The notes: generated from the letters alone by a model not told the origin. DNA of 9,977 nt from Anaerolineae bacterium (GCA_016934645.1 JAFGSL010000230.1:1-9977); one strand, 5' to 3'; counted from the first letter of the stretch, positions 1 to 6,878 are shown. Translations and numbers: made by a program.

Positions 1-697
1 CAGCAAGACGCGCTGGGCTACGTGACGAGCTTCGGGTACGATGCCCTGGGCCGCCGCGTCAGCGTCACCACCCCCGACGCCGCCGTTACACGATGGCGCC
101 GGGCGGATGATCGAGGCGCGGGTGTTTACCCAAACCACGGAATTCCTGTACAATGGCCTGGGCGCGCGGCTGGCGGTCAGCGTCGACGGCTACGGGACGA
201 CGCTGTACACGTTGGACTACGCCGCCGGGAATCGCATCCTCGCCGAGAGCACGCCGACTGAGACCGTGAGTTACCGTTATGGGCGAGACTGCGCCGGAAG
301 CAGCCTTCCGGTTGGTGAGCAGCGTGACGATGAGCTTGCCCTGAGCGGAGCCGAAGGGTGGCTGTACTACCTGCACGACGCAGCCGGGAGCTTCGCTGCC
401 GGTGGCTACGTCCGCCAGGGCGCAGACGCGGACGGCGCAATCGTCAGCGCGTGGCTGTTCGATCCCGACGGGACGGTGGTGGAAGGGCCGAACGGCCCGA
501 TGAGTCACCTCATCTGCAGCGGGGTGTACGACTGGTCGACGGGACTGATCTACCGGGGCGGGCGCTACTTCGACCCGAATTCAGGCATCGCTTCGATGCC
601 CAACATCTGGTTGGCGCTCACGCTGTTGCTGGTGGTGCAGGGCTGGCGCAAGCGGTTGTTATCCTGTTTCAAGCATGCGCATTCTGATGCAAGGTGA
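1..697 (+). pseudogene. Rhs/YD-repeat protein, C-terminal fragment, frameshifted
   Basis: C-terminal remnant of an Rhs/YD-repeat protein, a large surface or secreted beta-cage type protein; the 5' part lies outside the window. Frame 1 reads a clear YD repeat (FGYDALGRRVSV) up to about position 88. Homology then continues in frame 2 (YD-like HDGAGRMIEA, then YNGLGARLAVS), so a frameshift sits near 85-95. Frame 2 continues through [20 protein letters not shown] at about 517-576, which is the end of the Rhs core, then [17 protein letters not shown] at about 605-655. That last segment is a short hydrophobic stretch followed by basic residues, as I recall from chloroflexotal Rhs proteins. No toxin domain follows. 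The final codons before the TGA at 695 look non-homologous and are close to the comM fragment. Family call is secure; the frameshift could be genuine decay or a base-calling error. Confidence 0.8.
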
Positions 698-724
698 TGA
701 TCGTACCGAGGGTGATTTTGTGTT

Positions 725-1456
725 CACACGTACAGCAATGCCGGGCTTGTTGGGGGGGGGCAACTGGCTGCGGCCCGGCGAGATCAGCCTGGCGCACCGC
801 GGCGTGCTCTTCCTCGACGAGCTGCCGGAGTTCAACAGCCGCGTGCTGGAGGTGTTGCGTCAGCCGATGGAGGATAAAACCGTCACCATCAGCCGGGCGT
901 ACGGCAGTCTGACGTTCCCTGCCAGCTTTATGATGATCGCCGCGATGAATCCTTGCCCATGCGGCTACTACGGCGATTCGGAGCGCCCATGCACTTGTGC
1001 GACAGGCATGATCCAACGCTATCGCAAACGCATCTCAGGGCCGCTGCTGGATCGCATCGACATCCACATGGAAGTCCCCCGCGTGGCCTACGACAAGCTG
1101 GTGAACGCCACCCGCGGCGAGCCTTCGGACGCGATCCGTGCCCGCAAATTGCGGCTGCATCGGCGCGGCCCGGAAACGCCACCCGCGGCGTCTCGCGGGC
1201 ACTAGCCTAGTCTGCAACGCGGACATGGGGCCGGCGCAGATTCGCGAGTTCTGTACCTTACGCGATGAGGCTTCGGCCTTGATGCGCGCCGCGATGCGCC
1301 AGATGCACCTGAGCGCGCCGGGCGTACCACCGGATCCTGAAGGTCTCGCGCACGATGGGCGAATCTTCGCCTCCGGATTTGGAAGGGACGGAGGGGATCC
1401 AGACGCATGACCTGGCAGAGGCGTTGCAGTACCGGGCGCGGGTGTTGGATATGTGA
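725..1456 (+). pseudogene. comM: ComM/YifB-type Mg-chelatase AAA+ ATPase, C-terminal half, multiply frameshifted
   Basis: ComM/YifB is a cytosolic AAA+ ATPase with an N-terminal Lon-like domain and a Mg-chelatase ATPase core; the E. coli/Vibrio homologue aids branch migration during natural transformation. Only the part after Walker A survives. Homology starts at [11 protein letters not shown] (from 725, frame 2) and moves to frame 3 after a 9-G tract (752-760). It then runs through [25 protein letters not shown] (Walker B, about 762-830), [22 protein letters not shown] with CTCA, and [17 protein letters not shown]. After IRAR (about 1143) the frame slips twice, restoring [17 protein letters not shown] in frame 1 (about 1189-1240). 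Near 1312-1322 it slips again into frame 2 ([11 protein letters not shown], then [17 protein letters not shown]) and ends at the TGA at 1454-1456. About 230 N-terminal residues, including Walker A, are absent. It cannot be functional as it stands. Confidence 0.85.
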
Positions 1457-1513
1457 AGGAACAGTAGGTCAGTCAGCACAACATGGCCATATTTTCCCGA
1501 TGCTTGGCCAATA

Positions 1514-1541
1514 TTGCATGCTGGCAGGAGGATGATATACT
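1514..1541 (+). promoter_or_regulatory. Candidate promoter for the APS-reductase gene
   Basis: TTGCAT (1514-1519) and TATACT (1536-1541) are separated by 16 bases and resemble sigma70-type -35 and -10 boxes. They lie about 50 bases upstream of the AAGGAG ribosome-binding site of the cysH-like gene. The spot is the only gene-free stretch between the comM remnant and that gene. Inferred from sequence match alone. Confidence 0.4.
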
Positions 1542-1571
1542 GAGTTTGTAAGGTTTTCTACAGTTTCCACT

Positions 1572-2315
1572 TTGAGGCACTTTCATAAGGAGCGGACCAT
1601 AACGAAACTTGATTCCTGCACATTGCACATCCCCGGCGAGCCGGAAGCCGCAATGGAGACTTTGCGTTGGGCCTGGAGGACTTTTCGCCATCGCATCGCT
1701 GCGAGCTCCTCCTTCCAGACACAGAGTTTGCCTTTGCTGCACATGATCTCCCGTGCCTGTCCCGAGATGCCCGTGGTTTTTCTCGATACGGGATTTCATT
1801 TTCCGGAGACGCTGGCTTTTCGTGACGAAATCGTCGCGCAGATGGGCTTGAACCTGATGGTTGCACGCCCTGAGATCTCGCGCGAAGTGTTTCTGCGCGC
1901 CTACGGAGAGGATATCCAAAAACGCGATCCGGATTTTTGCTGTTATCACAACAAGGTTGAACCAATGCAGCGCGCGCTTGATGGTATGGTGGCATGGGTC
2001 GCGGGCGTGCGAAAGGATCAAACTGCCCACCGGTCGGAATTTCGCTACCTCGAACCGCTGATCTCGGGCGTGATCAAGCTCCACCCCTTGTTGCATTGGA
2101 GCGCCGCCGACATCGAAGCCTACCGCCAATACTACGCACTGCCTGAGCATCCACTGACGGCGCTGGGGTACCTAAGCATTGGCTGTGCGCCCTGTACCGT
2201 CCCGGTCTTCAATATGGACGCGTCCGGAGATGCGCGCGCCGGACGCTGGGCTGGTAAGGGCAAGACTGAGTGCGGACTACATATTGATACCCCGCGCCGA
2301 TCCAGCAGAGCTTGA
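1572..2315 (+). CDS. cysH: Adenylyl-sulfate/phosphoadenylyl-sulfate reductase (CysH family, Fe-S type)
   Basis: Assimilatory sulfate reduction: reduces APS (or PAPS) to sulfite and AMP (or PAP) with thioredoxin in the cytosol. Numbered from the TTG at 1572 (247 residues): the PP-loop-like segment SSSFQTQSLPLLHMI is at about 45-59 and LDTGFHFPET at 71-80. The Cys pair CC is at 123-124 in FCCYHNKVEPM, GCAPC at 204-208, and the C-terminal catalytic motif KTECGLH at 231-237 (C234). Four cysteines in CC...CxxC arrangement are the [4Fe-4S] ligands of APS reductases, so APS is the more likely substrate; enterobacterial PAPS reductases lack them. Length is normal for the family. Start is uncertain: AAGGAG (1587-1592) sits six bases before an in-frame ATA (1599-1601), where homologues would be expected to begin (then TKLD). 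TTG 1572 has no good ribosome-binding site. The gene converges on the ABC exporter gene. No sulfate-assimilation neighbours are visible. Confidence 0.85.
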   Translation: MRHFHKERTITKLDSCTLHIPGEPEAAMETLRWAWRTFRHRIAASSSFQTQSLPLLHMISRACPEMPVVFLDTGFHFPETLAFRDEIVAQMGLNLMVARPEISREVFLRAYGEDIQKRDPDFCCYHNKVEPMQRALDGMVAWVAGVRKDQTAHRSEFRYLEPLISGVIKLHPLLHWSAADIEAYRQYYALPEHPLTALGYLSIGCAPCTVPVFNMDASGDARAGRWAGKGKTECGLHIDTPRRSSRA

Positions 2316-2368
2316 CTCTGACATTGCTCAACTCAGGATTGGCGAAGAAATCAACCCACAGTTTCTCC

Positions 2369-4396
2369 TCATCTGTTGCCGTTCTTCACAGCAGAAAACT
2401 GCTTTTCGTACAGGTCTTTGTATAGCCCGCCTTGCGCCAACAACTCTGTGTGCGTTCCGCGTTGTACCAATTGCCCCTGATCGATCACCAGGATTTGATC
2501 CGCTGCCAGGATGGTACTCAAGCGGTGCGCGATGACAAGGCTGGTGCGCCCTTTCATCACGCGCTCCAGAGCGTGTTGGATCAGCGCTTCGTTCTCGGAA
2601 TCCAGGCTGCTGGTGGCCTCGTCGAGGATCAGTACTTGTGGGTTTTTGAGGACGACGCGCGCGATGGCGATCCGCTGCTTTTCCCCGCCGGAGAGGCGAT
2701 ATCCGCGTTCCCCGACGACGGTGTTGTAGCCTTCCGGCAGTCCCGCGATAAAGTCGTGGATATTGGCCGTGCGGCAGGCCATTTCCAGTTCTTTCTGTGT
2801 CGCCGTGGGTTTGGCGTAGAGCAGGTTTGTGCGAATGGTATCGTGGAACAAGTAGGTCTCCTGTGTCACCATACCGATGTGCGTCGGCAGCGACGCCAGT
2901 TTTAGGGCACGCAGGTCGTGGCCATCCAGCGATACAGCGCCCTCGGTGGGGTCGTACAGGCGCGGCACCAGATAAGTGATGGTGGTCTTGCCAGCCCCAC
3001 TAGGTCCCACTAACGCCGTCAGCTTGCCGGGCTGCATCTCGAAGTCAATGCTTTCCAGTATCTGCCGCTTCTTCGAAGATCCATTTGATGCGCCCGTATC
3101 CTTGGAAGTATCCACATCTTTGGATGCGTCCGCATCCAGAGATGCGTCCGCGTCTCCTGATGTGTCTGCATCCTTGGATGCACTGCGGTAGGTGCCAGCT
3201 TGCTCGCCGCTTTTCGTGACGATGAGATTGCCACCCCCACGTCCAAAGCGTACCACATCGTTCAAGGCGATGTGACGGTCATAGTCGGTCTCATAGCTGA
3301 AGGCAACGTTCTTGAATTGCACGTGCCCGGTGCAGTGTTCCAGAGCCACTGCATCAGGAGCATCGTCCACCTCGACCGGCATATCCAGTACCTCAAAAAC
3401 GCGCTCGAAGCTCACCAGGCTGGTGGCAAACTCGATCCGGGCGTTCGTCAATGCCGTCAGCGGGCCATACAGGCGCGTCAGGTAGGTACTGAAGGCAACG
3501 ATGGTACCGATGGTGAATGTTCCTCGCAGCACCAGGTGACCACCCATCCAGTAGACCATCGCAGTTCCGATAGCGCCAACTAGGCTTAGTCCCAGGCCGA
3601 AGGAACGGCCCACCAGCGAGCGCCGGATGCTTTTATCACGAACCTCCACCGCTTTGACCGCAAAACGGTCAATTTCGTCTTGTTTCCGTCCGAAAATTTT
3701 GACGAGCAGCGCCCCGCTAACGTTGAGCGTTTCATTCATCAGGGTGTTCATCTCCGCGTTTAGTTGCATCTGTTCGCGGGTGATCTTGCGCAGGATGTCG
3801 CCGATGCGACGTGAGGGCAGGAGTAGCAGCGGCAGGATCATCACCCCCACCAGCGTTAAACGCCAATCCATTGAGATCATCATCGCCAGTGTGCTCACCA
3901 ACGCGATAATGTTGGAAATCAAATTGATGAGTGTGCCTGTGACTGCCTGTTGGGCACCATTCACGTCGTTATTCAGGCGCGACATCATCTCGCCAGTTTT
4001 GGTGTTGGTGAAGAAGCGCATGCTCATCCGTTGCATATGCGTATACAACGCTTGCCGCAGATCGCTGATAATGCCTTCCCCTACTGACGAGGTCAGATAA
4101 CTTTGCGCAACGTTGATCAAACCCGTCACAGCGGGTAGTGCGAAGAGCCCCAAGGCTAGCCAGTTCAACCGCGTCGCGTCCGCGTTGGGCAACGCGTTAT
4201 CGATCAAGTCGCGGAAGAGCAAGGGAGAGATCAGGCTCAGTAGCGCCGAAATGATGATGAGGGCGACTAAGGATGAGGCTTTGCTCGCATAGGGCCGGGC
4301 ATACGCTAAGACCCGTTTCAGTAGCGACCAGCTAATCTTTGGCCTATCCTGCTCTTTATCGTACTGAATATAAGGACGCATAGCTCTAAATCCCAT
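2369..4396 (-). CDS. ABC exporter, fused permease-ATPase (multidrug/lipid type) with acidic repeat insert
   Basis: Half-transporter of the MsbA/LmrA/BmrA exporter type, 675 residues, expected to work as a dimer in the inner membrane; substrate unknown. About six membrane segments lie at roughly 41-66, 77-99, 155-175, 178-196, 262-284 and 292-310. In the ATPase domain: FKNVAFSYE with A-loop Tyr368, Walker A GPSGAGKT 464-471, Q-loop Gln512, signature LSGGEKQR 568-575, Walker B with catalytic Glu593, D-loop SSLD 596-599 and switch His624. All are intact, so it is probably active. Odd: about 75 residues (371-445) are inserted between the A-loop strand and Walker A, including an Asp/Ser/Ala hexapeptide repeat. 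The ATG at 4396 has an excellent ribosome-binding site (AAGGAGG, 4403-4409 on the complement). It lies 104 bases downstream of marR on the same strand, so it is probably co-regulated with it. Ends 53 bases from the convergent cysH-like gene; no clear terminator is seen in that gap. Confidence 0.92.
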   Translation of the reverse strand: MGFRAMRPYIQYDKEQDRPKISWSLLKRVLAYARPYASKASSLVALIIISALLSLISPLLFRDLIDNALPNADATRLNWLALGLFALPAVTGLINVAQSYLTSSVGEGIISDLRQALYTHMQRMSMRFFTNTKTGEMMSRLNNDVNGAQQAVTGTLINLISNIIALVSTLAMMISMDWRLTLVGVMILPLLLLPSRRIGDILRKITREQMQLNAEMNTLMNETLNVSGALLVKIFGRKQDEIDRFAVKAVEVRDKSIRRSLVGRSFGLGLSLVGAIGTAMVYWMGGHLVLRGTFTIGTIVAFSTYLTRLYGPLTALTNARIEFATSLVSFERVFEVLDMPVEVDDAPDAVALEHCTGHVQFKNVAFSYETDYDRHIALNDVVRFGRGGGNLIVTKSGEQAGTYRSASKDADTSGDADASLDADASKDVDTSKDTGASNGSSKKRQILESIDFEMQPGKLTALVGPSGAGKTTITYLVPRLYDPTEGAVSLDGHDLRALKLASLPTHIGMVTQETYLFHDTIRTNLLYAKPTATQKELEMACRTANIHDFIAGLPEGYNTVVGERGYRLSGGEKQRIAIARVVLKNPQVLILDEATSSLDSENEALIQHALERVMKGRTSLVIAHRLSTILAADQILVIDQGQLVQRGTHTELLAQGGLYKDLYEKQFSAVKNGNR
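3087..3183 (-). repeat. 18-bp minisatellite coding an acidic hexapeptide repeat inside the ABC ATPase gene
   Basis: On the + strand five 18-base units begin at 3087, 3105, 3123, 3141 and 3159, each starting GATG or a near variant, followed by a partial sixth at 3177. Two neighbouring units begin GATGCGTCCGC. Read on the coding (-) strand each unit gives six residues of the pattern (A/T)S-x-D-x-(D/G), for example ASLDAD, ASKDVD and TSKDTG, at about residues 407-438 of the exporter. An exact multiple of three keeps the reading frame whatever the copy number. Confidence 0.85.
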
Positions 4397-4439
4397 ATTT
4401 TGCCTCCTTGGTGTGAATATAGTTTGGATTCCAGTTCAT
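4386..4439 (-). CDS. Short upstream ORF (17-residue candidate leader peptide) overlapping the ABC exporter start
   Basis: On the - strand an ATG (4437-4439) opens a 17-codon frame, reading MNWNPNYIHTKEAKYGI, ending with TAG at 4386-4388. It therefore overlaps the first 11 bases of the exporter gene, which starts at 4396. It has its own ribosome-binding site, GGAGG (complement of 4449-4453), nine bases upstream of the ATG. The exporter's AAGGAGG lies inside it. This arrangement would allow translational coupling of the exporter to the short frame. No function can be read from the peptide, and chance is not excluded. Confidence 0.4.
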   Translation of the reverse strand: MNWNPNYIHTKEAKYGI

Positions 4440-4459
4440 ATTTGCATACCTCCATATAC

Positions 4460-4481
4460 TTTGATATCTAACTAAATTAGT
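4460..4481. promoter_or_regulatory. Candidate MarR operator upstream of the ABC exporter gene
   Basis: TTTGATATCTAA (4460-4471) matches the marR-proximal palindrome TTAGATGTCTAA (4979-4990) at 10 of 12 positions. It abuts a second perfect dyad, ACTAAATTAGT (4471-4481). Both lie in the 104-base gap between marR and the exporter. Finding the same motif in front of both genes suggests one regulator controls both, with a second promoter in the gap. Confidence 0.5.
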
Positions 4482-4500
4482 AAAAAAAGCGCCTTTTTGA

Positions 4501-4962
4501 TCAATGTGACCTAGGGTACGGCTTCTGTTGTGTGACGCGCATAAGGTTTTCCCGCATTTGGATGAAGATCCGGCGCAATAGCATCCGTTCTTCCGGCGTA
4601 ACATCGACAAAGACCTCCCCCTCGATTTTGTGCCACACCTGTTCCACATCTTGTTGCAGAGCACGCCCGGTCTTAGTGAGATAGACGCGCGAGACGCGCT
4701 GGTCCTCGGCATCGTGCTTGCGTGCCACAAGCCCTACGGCCTCCATACGCTGAATCGTCGTTGAAATAGTCGCCGGTCTGACGTGCGAATATTCGGATAA
4801 TTCCGTATGCGTCAGTCCATCTTGCTCCCATAGAGCACACAATATGCGGTGTTGCCCGCGATATAACCCTAATTCTTCCAGCAATTCGTGGGATCTGGCG
4901 TGTTCGAGCCTACAAATTTGTCCCAGCAAGTTAATGATATTCGATTCGGTTTGTTGATGCAT
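4501..4962 (-). CDS. MarR-family winged-helix transcriptional regulator
   Basis: Dimeric DNA-binding repressor of the MarR family, 153 residues, a normal length. The HTH spans about 50-75 (LTHTELSEYSHVRPATISTT), followed by RMEAVGLVARK and the wing DAEDQRVSRVYLT at 84-96, then a long C-terminal dimerisation helix. Members typically bind palindromes in their own promoters and release them on binding a small ligand. The ATG at 4962 has AAAAGGAG on the complement of 4969-4976. Two palindromes and a candidate promoter lie immediately upstream, and a related palindrome precedes the ABC exporter gene downstream. This fits a self-repressing efflux operon. The ligand cannot be guessed from sequence. 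It is divergent from the decayed nitroreductase gene, which shares the intergenic region. Confidence 0.92.
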   Translation of the reverse strand: MHQQTESNIINLLGQICRLEHARSHELLEELGLYRGQHRILCALWEQDGLTHTELSEYSHVRPATISTTIQRMEAVGLVARKHDAEDQRVSRVYLTKTGRALQQDVEQVWHKIEGEVFVDVTPEERMLLRRIFIQMRENLMRVTQQKPYPRSH

Positions 4963-4978
4963 TGATTTCTCCTTTTGT

Positions 4979-5006
4979 TTAGATGTCTAATATTTAGATA
5001 CCTAAA
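4979..5006. promoter_or_regulatory. Tandem palindromic MarR operators
   Basis: TTAGATGTCTAA (4979-4990) is a perfect 5-2-5 palindrome and TTTAGATACCTAAA (4993-5006) has perfect 5-base arms. Their centres are 15 bases apart. They occupy the leader of marR between the candidate -10 box and the ribosome-binding site, where a bound repressor would block transcription. The similarity between the two sites and the copy before the exporter supports specific binding. Confidence 0.65.
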
Positions 5007-5032
5007 TAATATCCAAAAAAGAGCGCTGTCAA
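5006..5032 (-). promoter_or_regulatory. Candidate promoter of marR-ABC
   Basis: On the - strand a perfect TTGACA -35 box (complement of 5027-5032) is followed 15 bases later by TATTAT (complement of 5006-5011). The -10 box touches the second operator palindrome. The spacing is two bases short of ideal, so the strength is uncertain. Confidence 0.5.
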
Positions 5033-5194
5033 GAGCTTTCTTAGAATAGGTACCTGGAAACGCGTTATGGAGAGCGCGACTACATATTCTTCCAATAATA
5101 TGTGCTTGACTGTTCAACGACAATCCGATTGACGACGATGTGACTGCTAGTGAGTGGATCCTTTTATCCAGACGGACAGATGGAGGGACCAGAG

Positions 5195-5785
5195 ATGATA
5201 GTTTTAAACGAACCCAACAAAAAACGTGGACTTTTGTTTATGGAGGCTCTGGAGTTGAGATCTTCCGCCCAGAAGTGGTTCGAGGATGATCTGAACCTGC
5301 AAGACCTTTCTGACATGTTATGGGTGGCCAATGGCATCAACCGCGTAAAACGCCCATGACATCGATCTGTATCTTTCCATGAAGGACGGCATCTATCTCT
5401 ATGATGTTGCTCAACACGCGTTAATCCCGGTTCTGGACGGCGATTACCGATCAGAATTGATGATGACACCTCCACCACCGCCCAAGAACGCCGATGGCGG
5501 AACCTCTTCACTCCCGACGCGACCAGCCCCGTCGAATCCTCCCTTGCAAATCATCTGATATCCGACTCCGCACGTTTTCGGTTTGGGCCACAGGAGTTGC
5601 GCTATGAATGGGGAGCGATTGATGCAGGGATCGTCTCGTAAAACATCTCGTTGTTCTGTGCAGCGACCGGACTGAAACCCAGACCGCGAGCGTCGATGGA
5701 CAAAGCAAAAATCAAGGAGCTGCTTCACTTGCCAGATACGCACTATGTGTTCCTGAATCATCCGATCGGATACGCAAAGGAATGA
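5195..5785 (+). pseudogene. SagB-type nitroreductase/dehydrogenase, inactivated
   Basis: Remnant of an FMN-dependent nitroreductase-fold enzyme of the SagB/ThcOx-like group. ATG 5195 has GGAGGG upstream and opens MIVLNEPNKKRGLLFMEAL, then LNLQDLSDMLWVANGINR in frame 2, stopping at TGA 5357. From 5358 the match resumes in frame 3 (DIDLYLSMKDGIYLYDVAQ, then IPVLDGDYR to 5450). The FMN-binding RTAPSA segment expected between them is missing, apparently by a short deletion. From 5453 frame 2 is open again. It ends in DAGIVS, an in-frame TAA at 5639-5641 where homologues carry Gln (one C-to-T change from CAA), then NISLFCAATGLKPRPRASMD to IGYAKE and TGA at 5783-5785. At least three lesions make it non-functional. 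Its stop overlaps the start of the next gene (ATGA), so the pair was probably an operon. Confidence 0.8.
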
Positions 5786-6579
5786 ACTTCGAGAGAGCCA
5801 TCGCGTTTGTCCAAAGCCGAGGCAACGAGGTCGAACAGGCTCGGCTCAGGTACATCCTGTTCTATGAGCACCCTTCCCAGAAGGTCGTTGCAAAGCTGGT
5901 TGCGGGTCAGCGACCAGATGGCGGTTGGCCTCCGTTCTGGGCGAATGGTTACAGCTCCCTTGATGCGACTTGTTTCCGACTGGCTCAAGCCGAGCAACTC
6001 GGCATCTCTGAACATGAAACTGCCTTGACTCGTGCAGTTCACTTTCTGGCGCACCGACAGTTTTCTGACGGAAGCTGGGAAGAAGACGAAAGCTTTGCCG
6101 ATTCTGCGCCGCCATGGGCCAAACCCGGCGACCTGTCTGCCAGACTTTATCTGACCGCTAACTGTGGACTGTGGCTGGCGATTTGGCGCAGTCCGGATCA
6201 TCGGGCAGTGGAAGCGGCCGACTATCTACGGTTGTACCTTGACCAGGATGGACACCTGCCAGGTTTTTTACATACACAATGGCTGGCGGCGGGTTTGTGG
6301 TACAAGTTGGGCCGGCACGAGCTGTCTGAGCTTGTCTTCAAGCATCTCAGCGAAAACACTAACACCCTCGCCACGAGCAATTTGTCGTGGCTGATCATTT
6401 CCGTGTATTTGGCAGGGGTTTCAACAGATCATCCACTGGTGAGCAAAGCCGTCTCGTTATTGGAGCAAAGCCAACACGAAGATGGACGCTGGTCGAGCGA
6501 GGATGGTCCAAACCAGGATGTTCACGCGACTTTGGAGGCCCTCTACGCCCTGGCACTCTGCGGGCGAGTTGTGAAATAA
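5782..6579 (+). CDS. Alpha/alpha-toroid protein with prenyltransferase/squalene-cyclase-type repeats
   Basis: A 265-residue protein of the terpenoid-cyclase/prenyltransferase alpha-toroid superfamily. Repeats with the QW-like pattern are visible: QRPDGGW 43-49, RQFSDGSW 92-99, DQDGHLPGF 154-162 and QHEDGRW 231-237, followed by DVHATLEALYAL. It is far shorter than squalene-hopene cyclases (over 600 residues) and shows no DxDD or DDxxD catalytic motif, no signal peptide and no membrane span. It is therefore more likely a binding or accessory member, or an uncharacterised enzyme, than a terpene cyclase. The ATG at 5782 overlaps the nitroreductase stop, implying translational coupling. With that gene broken, its expression may now depend on readthrough or re-initiation. 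The reading frame is intact over its full length. Function not assigned. Confidence 0.75.
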   Translation: MNFERAIAFVQSRGNEVEQARLRYILFYEHPSQKVVAKLVAGQRPDGGWPPFWANGYSSLDATCFRLAQAEQLGISEHETALTRAVHFLAHRQFSDGSWEEDESFADSAPPWAKPGDLSARLYLTANCGLWLAIWRSPDHRAVEAADYLRLYLDQDGHLPGFLHTQWLAAGLWYKLGRHELSELVFKHLSENTNTLATSNLSWLIISVYLAGVSTDHPLVSKAVSLLEQSQHEDGRWSSEDGPNQDVHATLEALYALALCGRVVK

Positions 6580-6606
6580 ACAAGGTGACACTTTGTATGT
6601 TAAGGG

Positions 6607-6878
6607 GTGAGCGTGGTGGACGTTTTGCGTATCCGCCTTCTGGGTGAATTCAGTCTCGTCTACGGTGATCAGCCGGTGAGGGATGTCAATACGGCGCACC
6701 TCCAGCTCTGCTGTCTTACCTTATCCTGCACCGGGACGCGCCACAACTGCGCTACCATCTCGCCTTCCAATTTTGGCCCGATTCGTCCGAGTCGCAGGCG
6801 CGCACCAACCTGCGTCACCTGGTCTATGAACTGCGACAGGCTCTGCCGCACGCCTGCAAGCGGTCAATCCTGCGATGA
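6607..6878 (+). pseudogene. SARP/BTAD-type transcriptional activator, N-terminal fragment, frameshifted
   Basis: N-terminal piece of a SARP-like regulator; chloroflexotal members are usually large proteins with an OmpR-like DNA-binding domain, a bacterial transcriptional activation domain and ATPase/TPR parts. Frame 1 reads LRIRLLGEFSLVYGDQPV and runs to HLQ at about 6705. One base is then missing near 6706, and frame 3 continues LLSYLILHRDAP, HLAFQFWPDSSESQARTNLR, HLVYELRQALPHA. It stops at 6876 soon after running into the 60-bp repeat at 6855. Only the wHTH portion is present, under a tenth of a typical full gene. Likely start codons are GTG 6607, 6613 or 6616; AAGGGG at 6602-6607 favours 6616. 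It follows the toroid gene by under 40 bases on the same strand. Confidence 0.75.

Noticed and set aside
2432..2905. 157-codon + strand frame opposite the ABC exporter
   Set aside because: Shadow of the intact exporter coding sequence, which carries all ATPase motifs.
3087..3183. CRISPR-like array
   Set aside because: Units are contiguous 18-base repeats without spacers and keep the reading frame of the exporter.
4481..4500. Possible terminator between marR and the exporter (AAAAAG-GCG-CTTTTT)
   Set aside because: The stem is almost only A-T pairs with a three-base loop, too weak for a convincing intrinsic terminator.
4386..4730. 114-codon - strand frame covering part of marR
   Set aside because: Most of it is an out-of-frame shadow of marR; only its last 17 codons have a proper start and ribosome-binding site.
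6580..6596. Near-palindrome ACAAGGTG-A-CACTTTGT after the toroid gene
   Set aside because: One isolated dyad with a mismatch and no partner site; not enough to call an operator.
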